A stretch of 64,000 bases of DNA, taken from NCBI GenBank assembly GCA_963971225.1, contig OZ020269.1:40755264-40819263 (forward strand). Reading direction: 5' to 3'. Made by a program: the position numbers and the translations under genes. The notes under the pieces are model-generated. The model ran no database searches. It saw only the letters and a list, made by a program, of their open reading frames with translations, and was not told the origin of the DNA. Source of the DNA: Melieria omissa (taxonomy: Eukaryota; Arthropoda; Insecta; Diptera; Ulidiidae). This document shows positions 33,601 to 42,871 of this stretch, one piece after another; within the stretch, counting starts at the first letter, position 1, and each line of letters begins with the position of its first letter.

Positions 33601-34654
33601 GTTTACTATCCAGCTCGATCTCAGTTCGCACAGCCTGCGTTGCTTGGACAGTCGCCCCTCCGAATCCTCTAAAGGTTTTCTGCGCCGGTACCACCTCAGT
33701 TGCTGGTGGCACCGCCCCATGACGTATCAGCGACCGATCGCTACCAGTGTCTACTAGCGCGTGCAGATGTTTTCCGAATACGTGGACGGTTTTGATAATC
33801 GGCGGTATGGTGTCTCCGTCGACGTGTGCACTTATTTTGGCGACGGTTGCCCTTGTTCCCCCTCGGCAATCCTTCGCTTCGTGGCCGGCCTTCGAACATT
33901 TTGTGCACCGTTGTTTCTTTTGCGGCAATGGACACTTGACCGCTATATGGCCATACTCGTTGCAGTTGAAACACTTTGGGCCCCTCTGCTTGTTGGGGTT
34001 TTGCTGCGGCTCCATCGGTGCGTTTAACTGCCGCACTTCGGTCCGTGATGACACGGATGGCGTTCCCGTGGTCATCCCCAAGTTCTCCAATGATCGAAGA
34101 AGTTCGTCGGTCGTACCAAAATGCATCGCCAACAGCGTTCGAGTGAGGCCCATGTCCTGCAGCCCATGGATCACGTACGAGTTGATGGCGGTATCGTCGA
34201 TACCTCCACGTCTTCCCAGCGCCAGCATCGAGTAAAAGTATTCGACCAGCGGTTCACCGGATTTGCGTTTGCGGCTGGCCAATTCCCTATGAACGTCCGC
34301 AGAATTAACTGTACATGGGAAGTCTTTTGTCAGCATACTCACAAAAGCAGCCCAGGATTGGAACACTGGCTGCGCATCTAACCAATCCCTCGCGATGCCC
34401 TTCATCTTGCACTGTACTGCAAATAACAGCGTCTCCTCGGTCCATGCATATAGCCGCTGCAGCTGCTCTGCTTTCGCGATAAACTGTCGCATCGTCACAA
34501 TTTTCCGCAGTGGATCAAATTCCGGAAGCATTCCTACTGCCTCGTGTGTGTAATTTAGGCGACTGTACTGCGGGACTCGGTGTGCTGGTCGCCTGCACGT
34601 TCGGTGGCTGCACCGAAATTGGTGACACTGTCGACTGGCCTTGAACCAGCTCAC
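30698..34654 (-). CDS. Gypsy-2 Gag-Pol polyprotein with altered RT active site
   Basis: A 1318-residue frame. Gag part to about 260 with two CCHC knuckles (CFNCNEYGHIAVKC and CTKCSKAGHEAKDC). Protease ALVDTGSDRSLI near 300. Reverse transcriptase from about 460 with CVDYRAVNAVT and FGLVNAP, but YVDE where YVDD is expected near 587: the second catalytic aspartate is glutamate. RNase H with HTDASSIGLSG. Integrase HHCC (HDNSGHFGLEKT to CPPCC) and DDE residues in HLDHLGPFP, TDRGTAYTS and GNGQVERVN. The first 45 residues overlap the separate gag frame at 34515-34874; the real Gag probably starts there with a shift between. Two CCHC knuckles recall the mag lineage. The long open frame and LTRs identical by eye say recent, yet YVDE should impair polymerisation. 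Confidence 0.85.
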   Translation of the reverse strand: MSWFKASRQCHQFRCSHRTCRRPAHRVPQYSRLNYTHEAVGMLPEFDPLRKIVTMRQFIAKAEQLQRLYAWTEETLLFAVQCKMKGIARDWLDAQPVFQSWAAFVSMLTKDFPCTVNSADVHRELASRKRKSGEPLVEYFYSMLALGRRGGIDDTAINSYVIHGLQDMGLTRTLLAMHFGTTDELLRSLENLGMTTGTPSVSSRTEVRQLNAPMEPQQNPNKQRGPKCFNCNEYGHIAVKCPLPQKKQRCTKCSKAGHEAKDCRGGTRATVAKISAHVDGDTIPPIIKTVHVFGKHLHALVDTGSDRSLIRHGAVPPATEVVPAQKTFRGFGGATVQATQAVRTEIELDSKPATATLYIVADNSLSQDILLGRDILCPPNKRLTIESGVMQLKTKATDPEFHIHDGLHQEQHAALRALLGEYDGCFAEGLPTLGRCTTTTMQITVATDKPIVGKRYQVPLARQSELSAIIQDLLAHDIIRPSTSPHAASVVLVKKANGESRMCVDYRAVNAVTVKKQFPMPVVEEQLSKLAGGKYYTILDMTSGYYQIPMQEESKQYTAFLTHEGLFEHNVMPFGLVNAPMYFQEMITKLIATLSNRKRVISYVDEVIIATPTVDEGLQVLREFLEAVKKAGLTRRPSKCTFMETEVKFLGHTVNAAGISPGNEKTECIENFPIPTNVLEVRQFLGLTGFFRKFVEKYSHFAQPLTTLLRKDAPFVWRQEHEEACAELKAIITRRPVLVIYDVDKQHEVHTDASSIGLSGMLLQQEGNGWKPVSFYSRRCTPAETRYASHELEVLAIVETLERFRFYLLGTHFTVATDCNAIVTTKATTPLPPRIARWWLRLQEYNYDCIHRKGTNMQHVDGMSRAPGLPPREPGTVAESILSVAATETTDWVYAVQMQDRKLTEIVKALSGGDSPNAAQLKQDFELHTGRLYRKVEGQRKLVIPRAVRWRIARACHDNSGHFGLEKTLQGIRKDFWFPRMRRYVKSYIASCPPCCYAKVKGGKPESQMHESDTQPIPFRTLHLDHLGPFPKSKRGNVHVIVLVCAFSKYAMLKAVRNTKTTPVIQMLTEVMSILGQPRRVITDRGTAYTSKEFANFVERYDIQHIKTAVRTPRGNGQVERVNKTLLTALKCSVDEVRNWDTMLPTIQWGMNSQENATTKFSPNDLIFRFDIRAVSDNRLIQALQDNEPESDAQVYETRRHVAAQRIEAEKAKWKQRYDRQHQRPQMYHEGQLVVIDHVPTATGESHKLEPKYKGPYIVTKVLDYDRYVVEDLPDTTHSHRRYCNIMATDHMKPWCYPSPDIDDNGSDDDKQMSGESS

Positions 34655-34874
34655 TCACTGTGTGTGTTAAATTGCTAACCAGGTCTCTCAGCTCCTCCAG
34701 TTGCTTCTCCCAGGGCTCGTCCGTACCCAATTCGTCCAAGTCAACTTCGTCGTTACCTCGTGCCTCCACCAGAATGGAAATCTTCTGCGCTTTATTGCCC
34801 AGACATGGCAAATTGGCGTGCCGTAAAAGCGTATTCAGCTGCGCCACCGTAAGCGTTTCAATTTGCATCCTCAT
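34515..34874 (-). CDS. Gypsy-2 Gag N-terminus, SAP-like
   Basis: A 119-residue frame starting MRMQIETLTVAQLNTLL. Residues 6-40 (LTVAQLNTLLRHANLPCLGN then KAQKISILVEA) resemble a SAP helix-extended-loop-helix motif, then an acidic stretch and a proline/serine linker. The reading continues into the long polyprotein frame after a shift between 34520 and 34650, which is either one base of damage or programmed frameshifting. The product would be the matrix/capsid N-terminal part. Confidence 0.55.
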   Translation of the reverse strand: MRMQIETLTVAQLNTLLRHANLPCLGNKAQKISILVEARGNDEVDLDELGTDEPWEKQLEELRDLVSNLTHTVSELVQGQSTVSPISVQPPNVQATSTPSPAVQSPKLHTRGSRNASGI

Positions 34875-35497
34875 CTCGTCGTTGCTCGTTCACGTCTGTC
34901 CTTGCACTTTTCAATTTGTGCTGTATCTGCCACGCTTTCGTCTTCCGCTCTTGTTCTAGAACTTTCTAAATCGCGACACTCTTCCCCTATCGTTTTCTCG
35001 TCTTTCGCTTTGCGGTTTAACTTTCTCCTTCGTCTAGCTTGCGTTAACCCGGTTCGTTGGTTGTGCTCGTGTTCGTGTTTCCTTTAGGCAGCTCGTTTCT
35101 TAGCTACCACCGTGGAAAGTTCGTTTTCGTTGGAAGCTTACGCAACTCTGTTCGTCGGTTACGCATGCTCTTTTCGTTGTGTATATGCTACGGCTGCACA
35201 TTCACTCGTTCGTTCTTTCGGCGTGCTGCAATCGGTTCGTTGATTGTCGCCGTGCCGATCGTTGCCTGCTGCTGCGCTCTTCGCTCGTTGCCGCTTGCTG
35301 AAGCCCCTTCGTTGGTTACTTCCCCTGCTTACTTGCAGTGCCTACGTTGCCACTCCTTGCAAGATTGCGTGCGGCTTATGCTTTGGTCAGCAGATTCGCT
35401 GGCGTCGCTGTGGTCTTCACCAAATGCCGTCTTTTCCTGTTTTTGTTCTCTGCCGATGAATTTCCCTTATAAATTCACTGGTATCCCACTTCTGACT

Positions 35498-35639
35498 TGT
35501 CAAGGATGGTTTATTAACATATTTTAATAAATAAAAAGTCGTTAACAATTTTGTTTAAAAAGTAATTGTGCACCGGCGACGTGCCCACCTACGCGACTAC
35601 CCCGTAGCAACTTCCCGAGTTGCCACCCTGTCCGTGACA
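35498..35639 (-). repeat. Gypsy-2 5' LTR
   Basis: 142 bp, identical by eye to 30530-30671. It drives minus-strand transcription. Confidence 0.88.
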
Positions 35640-35643
35640 CTTC

Positions 35644-36158
35644 TAAGTATTGCACAATTTGATTTTTTGCAACGGTCTCAAGAATCTTCTCATCACATGG
35701 CAAAGTATTTATCGGTTGACTTTTCAGCTTTTAACATATAGTGTTTTTAACCTTTTTTAATTGGAACTATTACTGACGTTTTCCAAATATTTGGAACAAT
35801 GCCTCTAGCCAAACTTTCCTTAATAACTTGTGCAAAAAAATAACCCATGTATATACTTGAATCCTTAATAATACCTTCCAGGAGCAAATGTGTCACCCCT
35901 ATTTTATATTTGAAATTCTTTTTGACTATTTCTTCAATCTCATCATCTCATCTCATCTGACATCTGACTTAATTCAAAAGGTGAGTTGTGTTGAATCGGT
36001 ACGGTTATTACTGTCTCGATACGGTTTCTTATTTCAGTTATGCTATCAACAAAGAATTCGTTAAGGCCTTCGCTAATAACAACATCATTATCATACAGCT
36101 GTCCGTTTAGTAATATTTGAGAAATTTTTTTTCACTGGACATACTGACTGTTTTAGGA
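35644..36158 (-). pseudogene. LINE copy B, RT N-terminal part
   Basis: Continues the LINE upstream of the Gypsy-2 insertion. Minus-strand pieces read like the fingers region before the palm, for example IPKGSLARGIVPNIWKTSV and VIPIKKG-type text around 35760-35820, in more than one frame. It contains a short ATCTC repeat near 35940-35965. It ends at the TSD of the hAT-like element (36159-36166). Confidence 0.5.
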
Positions 36159-36879
36159 CTTTGCACCAGAGATCAGCAAAGAGTACCGCAACTTTGGATA
36201 CCACCGCATTAATACTTATTTTGTTTACTACCTGCTACTCATAAGCACCGCATAACATAAGTATCGCAACCGCACGCATACAAAACCCGAACGAGTTTGC
36301 GATCATCGATTCATTTCGCGTATTGCTTACACGACCACTTCGTAATCGTATGCATATTGCACAATTCGCGTCGCGCAATTTTGGTCACCACCGCATTGAT
36401 ACTCATTCTTTTTACTACCTACTGCTCATAAGCACCGCAAATCATAAGTATCCCAAATTCAATCATTATGCGGTATGCGTTGTTTGCAGTGAGCGAAAGC
36501 AATAAATACAAGTATACATAATTCACAATTCGCGAAGCGAAGCGTATGAAGCGGCATGGATTTTGCCAGCTCAACTGCTGCTATTTTTTAAGCAAGTTGA
36601 AGTCTTAAAGTTATAGAATCATGCAAAATAAAAATGGTTAAATACTTTAAAAACACGAGGGAACTCCAAATATATGATGATTGAATCAATTGTCGGTAAT
36701 TGGACCCACATCAATGAAATACGCTATGACAACGGGCAAAGCCATCGACTTTTCGACCATTCGTACTCTAAAAATTTTTAACATTACCAATTATTATTAA
36801 TTATTATAACCTACTAGCTGGGCCCCGCGGCTTCGCACGCAAGCTCTCTTCTTTCACCCGATTCAAATTTTGAACGCAT

Positions 36880-37600
36880 TGTTGACCCCGTTAAATTTTT
36901 ATTTAAAAAAAAACATATGTCTCTCATCTTTGATGTCAAGTGGTTCTAACAACTGTGAAATCAAACGGCCCTTTAAATCATGAGTTTTCACATTTACTCT
37001 AAACAAATTCTTAACCCTTAGTTTGCCGCGGTAGATTTCGATTTTCACAAATATTAATATGAATTAATTATTTCCCGATTGAAGTGCTTTTTGTCTAAGT
37101 TTGAAGTCAAAAGGACCAATAAATCGTGTTTTTCCATACAAACTGTTAACCCATTGTTGACCCGTTAGATTTTGATTTTGGTGAAAAACACGTGTCAAAT
37201 TATTACAAAGTTTGAAGTCAGTGGGCTCATTAATTCATGTTTTTTACAGTTTCGCCATACAAACTTTTAACCGGCCGGTTTTAATATTCAGAAAAAATAA
37301 AAACTACGTATCAAATTATTTTACATTTGAAGTACTTTCACGAAGTTTGAAGTCAAAAAGCTAAACAAAATTGTTTCTCCAAACATACTTTTAACCCGTC
37401 GTTGATCCAGTTAGATTTCGATTTTGAAAATAATGAGAAACGCGTGTATAACTTTTTTATTTCAAGTATTTTAACAATTTTTGAAGTCAATAGGCCTATC
37501 GGTTCATGTTTTTTTCGAGTCTATCCCTAAACAAAACCAAAAATGGGTTGGTCCAGTTAAGTTTTGATTTTCGAAAAATTATAAAACACGTGTCGAATTA
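36880..37600 (+). repeat. Tandem array, unit about 130 bp
   Basis: A unit with 'ttaaccc.t.gttgacccgttagatttcgattt' and 'tttgaagtcaa.agg' recurs near 36881, 37010, 37140, 37265, 37392 and 37535, six diverged copies. A single related unit is at 24140-24260. Confidence 0.7.
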
Positions 37601-37689
37601 TTCCGCTAGTCGAACTGTGGCACTAAGTGGAAAGTTCGTACCAAGTTTCACTGATGTGTGTGTGTACTGCATAACTGTTGGATCATAAA

Positions 37690-38990
37690 AATGTACCACG
37701 CCCCTTGACCAACGCCGATCAAATCTCATCAGTAGAATGACACATCTATGAAACGTCGATACACCAAATTTCAATGCTGTGCGGCTTAAAACTCCGAAGC
37801 TATTCCATTTAAAATATTTAGATTGTATGGGCAATGCCACACCCCCTTGTTAAATACCAACCCCATTCCCTCTGCCGAAAGATATGATTAAATGTAAGGT
37901 TCATACCAAGTTTCATTGATGTGCGACTTACAGTTCTGCTGCATAAAAAATTTGCCATGCCCCTTGTTCAACGCCCATCAAATTTTAATAGTAGAATGAC
38001 ATATCTATGAAACGACGGTACACCAAATTTCAATGCTGTGCGACTAACAATTCCGAAGCTATTCCATATAAAAGATTTATGTTGTATGTGCGGTGCCACG
38101 CCCCCTTGGTAAATACCCGCCCCATTCCCTCTGTGGAAAGATATGACTAAATGATAAATTCGTACTGAATTTCATTGATGAAACAAATGTGCCACGCCCC
38201 TTGTCCAACGCCCATAAAATTTTAACAGTAGAATAACACATCTATGAGACGACGGTACACTTACTTTCAATGTTGTGCGACTTACAATGCCGCAGCTATT
38301 CCACTCAAAAGAATAGAATTGTATGGGCGTTGCCACGCCCCCTTGCTAAATACCCGCCCCATTCCCTCTGCCGAAAGATATGATTAAGTGGTAGGTTCAT
38401 ACCAAGTTTCATTGATGTAGGACTTACAGTTCTGCTGCATCAAAAATGTGCCACGCCCTTTGTTCAACGCCCATAAAATTTTAACAGTAGAATGACACAT
38501 CTATGAAACGACGGTACCCCAAGTTTCCAAGCTGTGCGACTTACAATTTCGAAGCTATTCCACTTGAAGGATTTGAGTTGTATGGGCGGTGCCACGCCCT
38601 CTTGTTCAATACCCACCCCATTCCCTCTGCCGAAAGATATGATTAAATTGGTAGGTTCATACCAAGTTTCATTGATGTACGACTTACAGTTCTGCTGCAT
38701 CAAAAATGTGCCACGCCCCTTGTTCAACGCCCATAAAATTTTAACAGTAGAATGACACATCTATGAAACGACGGTACACCAAATTTCAATATTGTGCGAC
38801 TTACAATTCCGAAGCTATTCCATTTAAAAGAAATGAATTGTATGGGCGGTGCCACACCCCCTTGTCCAATACCTACCCCATTCCGTCGGTCAAAGGACAT
38901 GATTAAATAGTAAGTGTGAACTAAATTTAATTGATGTGTGACTTATGGTTCCAAAGTTATTGTCTAAAAATGTATTCTGGTGGCGCCACG
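37690..38990 (+). repeat. Tandem array, unit about 258 bp
   Basis: 'TGTATGGGC' or a close variant followed by GGTGCCACGCC occurs near 37825, 38083, 38319, 38579 and 38837; 'ATGACACATCTATGAAACG' near 37737, 37995, 38230, 38491 and 38753. That gives five or more units, one shortened by about 22 bp. Units also contain the palindrome-like CCACGCCCCTTGT blocks. The family recurs at 1-240 and 21480-21600. Confidence 0.8.
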
Positions 38991-40060
38991 CCCCGTTTTC
39001 CCGACTTTTCTTTTTTTATAAACCTTCACGTAACAATTTCGAACAAACCCGCCGAAGGAAGTATCCAAGTTGGTCCAGCCGTTCTCGAGTGATGCGCAGT
39101 CGAATGGACCACGATTCATTTTTATATATATAGATTACACGTATTATGAATTAAATATTATTTCGTTCGATAAAGAACATTTTTTCATTTCATGTTTAAA
39201 GCTATTACATTAAATTTATTATTTGAGTATGTATACATTTATTAGAAAAAATAAACAAAATTGGGTATATCCTAAAAAATGCCTGTCATTTCTTTTCTTT
39301 TCTGAAAATGCTTAATCACAATAAGAGTCAAAGAACAAGGGCGAAGCGAAATGAAAATGCGGTGGTATGCGGTGTTTCCATCTTTCCTTTAGATCATTCG
39401 CACCACCGCATTCTCATATCGCTTCGGAAAGCGGTGGTGCGAATGACTCAAACGAATATTTCCATCTTTCGTTTGGATCATTGCCAATCATTGCCGTCTT
39501 CGTTTGAATCATTTGCACCACCGCATTCCGAAGTGCATAGTTCGTTTGGATCATCGGCAGCACCGCATAGCCGAAGTGAAATGAAGATGCGATAGTTTGC
39601 GTTCGTTTAGTATTGCAAGCTGATGATTCGTTCGTTCGGATTACTAGTATTCGGAATGAATGCTTCGCTTGCGGTGGGGATACATACTGATATCCGTTTT
39701 TTTTTAGCAGTGGCACATATCGCACCGCATTTTACGCGAATACATACTGAGCGATTAAAATATGACCGCATGCAGATCTCTGCTTTGCACATAGTTTTAC
39801 TGTCATGACTGTTAATTTCAATCTTATGTTCCATAAACTTAATCTTCTTTACTTTCACTAGTTTCTTATATTTCTTTTTAATATTCAGGTGTTCGTCCTA
39901 AACTCCGGAAACCATTACTTCCCTATAAAGGTTAAATTTCCGATTATTCAAAGCAGCTAGTTCATGATCGTACCATTTATTCATTAATTTTACTGCTATT
40001 TGTTTCTCATAAGTAAGATTCCCCATAGCATTCATTAAAACCTTGTTTAGTATCACGACT

Positions 40061-40459
40061 TTACTTTCCAGATCGAATTGATTCCAGATTGAGTTGATTC
40101 AAAAGTGATTCCCTATTGTAAAATTCCCATGAAGTAATCATCAAACGCTTTCGCATCTGAATATGTGAATGCAATTTAATTTTAAATGTAATAGTTTCAT
40201 GACCAGAGATTTTAAAGTCATCCAATTTATCACATAAAACATCGTTTGTGTTTGAGAACAATAGATCAATTTTAGTTTTTGTGTTTTCAGTTATACGTCT
40301 ATCAAAATTAATTGTTTGTTGCATTGAATGGGACCTAAATAACTCTATTAATTTGGTGCTATACGTTGATTGATAGTTAAGATTAATATTGAAGTCTCCC
40401 AACACAATATTACATTCAGAAAGTTCACAATTTTTCCCAAAATGTAACTTAGATAACAC
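40061..40459 (-). pseudogene. LINE copy B endonuclease fragment
   Basis: A 132-residue frame with NIVLGDFNIN (the D-N catalytic motif of apurinic-like LINE endonucleases), KTKIDLLFSN and ISGHETITFKI (the final S/D-H motif). The N-terminal third of the domain is missing. It belongs upstream of the RT fragments at 35644-36158 and 29740-30525 on the minus strand. Confidence 0.75.
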
Positions 40460-40485
40460 ATCGCAACAAATTTCGACTTTTGGTC

Positions 40486-41027
40486 GGCTTTCCTGGGTTT
40501 GACATCAGTTCTAGGGTAATTAGGTACCGCTGATTTCGAATCCGCAGGTCGTTTTTAAAACTTAGTTTCCGTTTTCGCAAAAAATGGGCGTGTCACTTTT
40601 TCGGATTTTCCCTGACTTTTTTCATGTTTGGGATTGTAACTTCTAAACCAATAAACCGGTTGACATGATTTTCACTTTGTGGTATTTACAACACCTCACG
40701 GCTTCTTTTCCAATGTAATTTATTTGTATAAGTTTTACGATTTCGCGGTAATTAGACCTCAAAGTCGAAAAATATGGAATTTCAAGGCGTTTTCTTGGAT
40801 GGTCAAAAACATGCACATTTTTCTTACATCTATCAATGAGTTAGGTGTTAAATGAAGGCGGAAACATAAAAAAATACAACACAGCCAAATTATTTGGCGT
40901 GGTTCCCTTTCTTATCAAAATAATAGGAAAAATGTGCCATCGTGATTTTCATCAATTTTCATACTTTTTCCTTGCGAAATCAGCGGTACCTAATTACCCT
41001 AGAACTGATGTCAAACCCAGAAAAGCC
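40486..41027. repeat. Inverted-repeat MITE, 542 bp
   Basis: The first ~50 bp (GGCTTTCCTGGGTTTGACAT...) are the inverse of the last ~50 bp, one or two mismatches. No clear TSD can be read, though TTTTG occurs close to both sides. The centre is T-rich with GGGCGTG. No coding. Confidence 0.65.
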
Positions 41028-41293
41028 ATTTTGCTGTTGATCAGTGTAATTAATAAAATTTGCATCGCTAGAGCTAGGTGAGTGGTACACCACGCCAATC
41101 TGCTAATATACCGTTAAACATTTTAATTTAAAAAAATAAATAAAAGTGCACCAGATGTTTTTGTCTACTGTTTTGTTGGAATTATGAAATTTTAAATAAA
41201 AGAAAACATTGACACATTGTCATCCGTTCTGAACTCGACAAATAAACAGAAATAATGAGAAAGGGCTCCTAAAGGTTCACGTATGTATATTAA

Positions 41294-41713
41294 GGTGGGT
41301 CGCGAAAAAAAAATTTTTGTTGTCACCACCTAAAAATAAAATTCAGAGTGTTTAATGACTATTTGGAAAATATTGCGATTCTGAGGTAAGCCAATTGTGA
41401 GCGGTTTTGCTTCAAAAATACCTCTAATTATTATGTTTTTTGGGTGTAACTTTTTTGTTGTTGGACATTTTCGAATAATTTTTTTTGGTTAGATAAACCT
41501 TCAGGAGTTCTTGGATTGCACAAAAAAAGTATTCGAAAATGTTCAACAACAAAAATGTTACACCCAAAAAACATAATAATTAGAGGTATTTTTGAAGCAA
41601 AACCGCTCACAATTGGCTTACCTCAGAATCGCAATATTTTCCAAATAGTCATTAAACACTCTGAATTTTATTTTTAGGTGGTGACAACAAAAATTTTTTT
41701 TTCGCGACCCACC
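41294..41713. mobile_element. TTAA-flanked foldback MITE, 420 bp
   Basis: Ends GGTGGGTCGCGAAAAA and its inverse; arms of about 185 bp are almost perfect inverse copies around a ~40-bp loop. TTAA at 41290-41293 and 41714-41717. The near-perfect arms indicate recent origin or gene conversion. RNA from it would form a long hairpin. Confidence 0.85.
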
Positions 41714-41756
41714 TTAATGTATATATAAAGACTTAGATCATACAATCTTGGAAAAT

Positions 41757-42003
41757 ATAGAATAATGTGGATTTTGAAGGCCAGATGCGACTTCTTGGGG
41801 GTAACAGAAATTGAAAATGCAATCTTTGTAATTTGAACGAGTTAGAAAATATAACACACTTTCTGGGCAGGTGTCCAACTTTGAAAAGAATCATATATAG
41901 ATATTTTGGAAAGTTCTTTCAAACTCAAGACGAAATTGTAAACAAGCTAAATTGAATTAGCTTAGGTGGATGGGATTATCTAGTTTTGTATGTCACTGAT
42001 GCT
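41757..42003 (+). pseudogene. LINE C-terminal fragment with CCHC motif
   Basis: From 41809 the plus frame reads CNLCNLNELENITHFLGRC and continues PTLKRIIYRYFGKFF. This matches the C-terminal zinc motif (C-x2-C...H-x4-C) after the thumb of many LINE ORF2 proteins. A stop follows at about 41955. Everything upstream is missing, so it is a relic of a few hundred bases. Confidence 0.5.
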
Positions 42004-42007
42004 TTAA

Positions 42008-42227
42008 CCCATCATTACTATCGTCAGGGTGGAATCCACCCTGTGAGTTCAATTTCTTAGTAAAATATAGATTGTTTAACCAAAACAAACATAAAGTTAT
42101 AATGTAATCCACATTTCCATATTTCGGAAGGTTTTAGAGTATATTGCATTTGTTTAAAAAAGCAATTGTTTTTATACAATTGTTTTCAAATATAACTGGG
42201 TGTGTTACACCCACGATAGTAGTAGCG
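42008..42227. repeat. piggyBac-type MITE candidate
   Basis: The left end is TTAA (42004-42007) then CCCATCATTACTATCG and a subterminal palindrome GGGTGGAATCCACCC. The right end, inverted, reads CGCTACTACTATCG with GGGTGTAACACACCC; its flank is TTAT, so the right TSD has decayed or the end is misplaced. Confidence 0.5.
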
Positions 42228-42341
42228 TTATAATATTGCTGGATGCTTAAAAACCCATTATTAGTATGGAAGAAGAATTCGCGTGGGCAGACGTGCCCTT
42301 TTGTATCTCCGCGGTTTTTTTTCTGTTTATACGTGTTTGCG

Positions 42342-42673
42342 AGTTACGTCACAGGCAATGTCCAGCGATAAGATTCGATCCTCGGCATTGCCAGCTCCTA
42401 AACAAACAGATAACGTGGCAATAAATTGGGCAACATAAATAAATGTAACCCGAGCAGTCCAGATGTTCTAAACCATCCAAGCAATCCTAAACCAACTGAT
42501 AAGAATTGTTTGGATGAGTCGTAAAAGAAGGGACCGCATTAAATAGAGATAAGAAAAATATGTTAAGATAAACAAAAATGTAAACTAGTACTTAAGAGGA
42601 TATTTTTGAAAAATAAAGCAGAACATATTTAGACTCCGAAGAGTTCAGTTGTCTTCCGTTTAAAAACGTAATT
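42342..42673 (+). repeat. Errantivirus-like 5' LTR
   Basis: Starts AGTTACGTCACAGGCAATG and ends AAAACGTAATT. A polyadenylation signal AATAAA lies near 42613. The middle ~170 bp are absent from the 3' LTR. Confidence 0.8.
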
Positions 42674-42690
42674 GGCGCAGTCGGGAAACC
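42673..42690 (+). other. Primer-binding site, tRNA-Ser type
   Basis: TGGCGCAGTCGG overlaps the last T of the LTR, the primer site usual for gypsy-group errantiviruses. Confidence 0.7.
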
Positions 42691-42871
42691 AATATTAAGT
42701 CTTAAGACTAATATTGCAAATCGCTCTCAAAAGCATTTCGTTAATTTAAATATAAACTGTACTTAGTCATAAGACAAGTCAGTATTAATCGGAACAATTA
42801 ATTAAATTAATTGTGATTACAATAAAACTGTCCGAAGACAGAAAAAAATAAAATAACATTTTATTGAAAAA

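Larger units (their letters stand above)
30530..35639 (-). mobile_element. Ty3/Gypsy retrotransposon 2, LTRs identical by eye
   Basis: 142-bp LTRs at both ends, TGTCACGGACAGG to CCATCCTTGACA on the minus strand, with no difference seen. A 4-bp duplication CTTC (30526-30529 and 35640-35643) lies in LINE copy B; copy A shows the empty site ATTACCTTCTAAG (29187-29199). It contains one long gag-pol frame and a short upstream gag frame. The sequence after the 5' LTR on the minus strand is AGTCAGAAGTGGGATACC, not a TGG-start primer site, so priming may be unusual. The leader (34875-35497) holds only spurious frames. Confidence 0.88.
36818..39135 (+). mobile_element. Array-carrying interspersed element of unknown class
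   Basis: Begins CTAGCTGGGCCCCGCGGCTT and ends with 'ggtccagccgttctcgagtgatgcg' style text (39070-39100) followed by TTTTTATATATATAGAT. This begin/end pair is a recurrent form in arthropod genomes, but I cannot assign it to a superfamily. Inside are the ~130-bp array and the ~258-bp array. A shorter relative ends at 22315. Confidence 0.5.
36167..39782. mobile_element. hAT-like non-autonomous element carrying tandem arrays
   Basis: Ends CAGAGATCAGCA and (inverted) CAGAGATCTGCA with a perfect 8-bp duplication CTTTGCAC (36159-36166 and 39783-39790). The terminal thirds are rich in a CACCACCGCATT motif, including a 73-bp segment near 36198-36270 repeated at 36385-36457. The centre (36818-39135) is a different repeat element with two tandem arrays. 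No transposase is seen in 3.6 kb. Confidence 0.75.
29733..40485 (-). mobile_element. CR1/Jockey-like LINE copy B, interrupted twice
   Basis: LINE sequence occupies 29733-30529, 35644-36158 and 39791-40485; removal of the Gypsy (30530-35639) and hAT-like (36167-39782) insertions joins them. The order on the minus strand is endonuclease, RT, C-terminus. Compared with full LINEs it lacks part of the middle and both ends of the ORF. It is longer than copy A at its 5' side. Confidence 0.7.

Noticed and set aside
35057..35527. A 156-residue plus-strand frame in the Gypsy-2 leader
   Set aside because: It runs antisense in the leader and into the LTR, with low-complexity cysteine/leucine/serine content typical of chance frames.
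37690..38990. Regularly spaced repeats that might suggest a CRISPR-like array
   Set aside because: Units of ~258 bp are tandem and contiguous, without short repeats separated by unique spacers; the genome is clearly eukaryotic.
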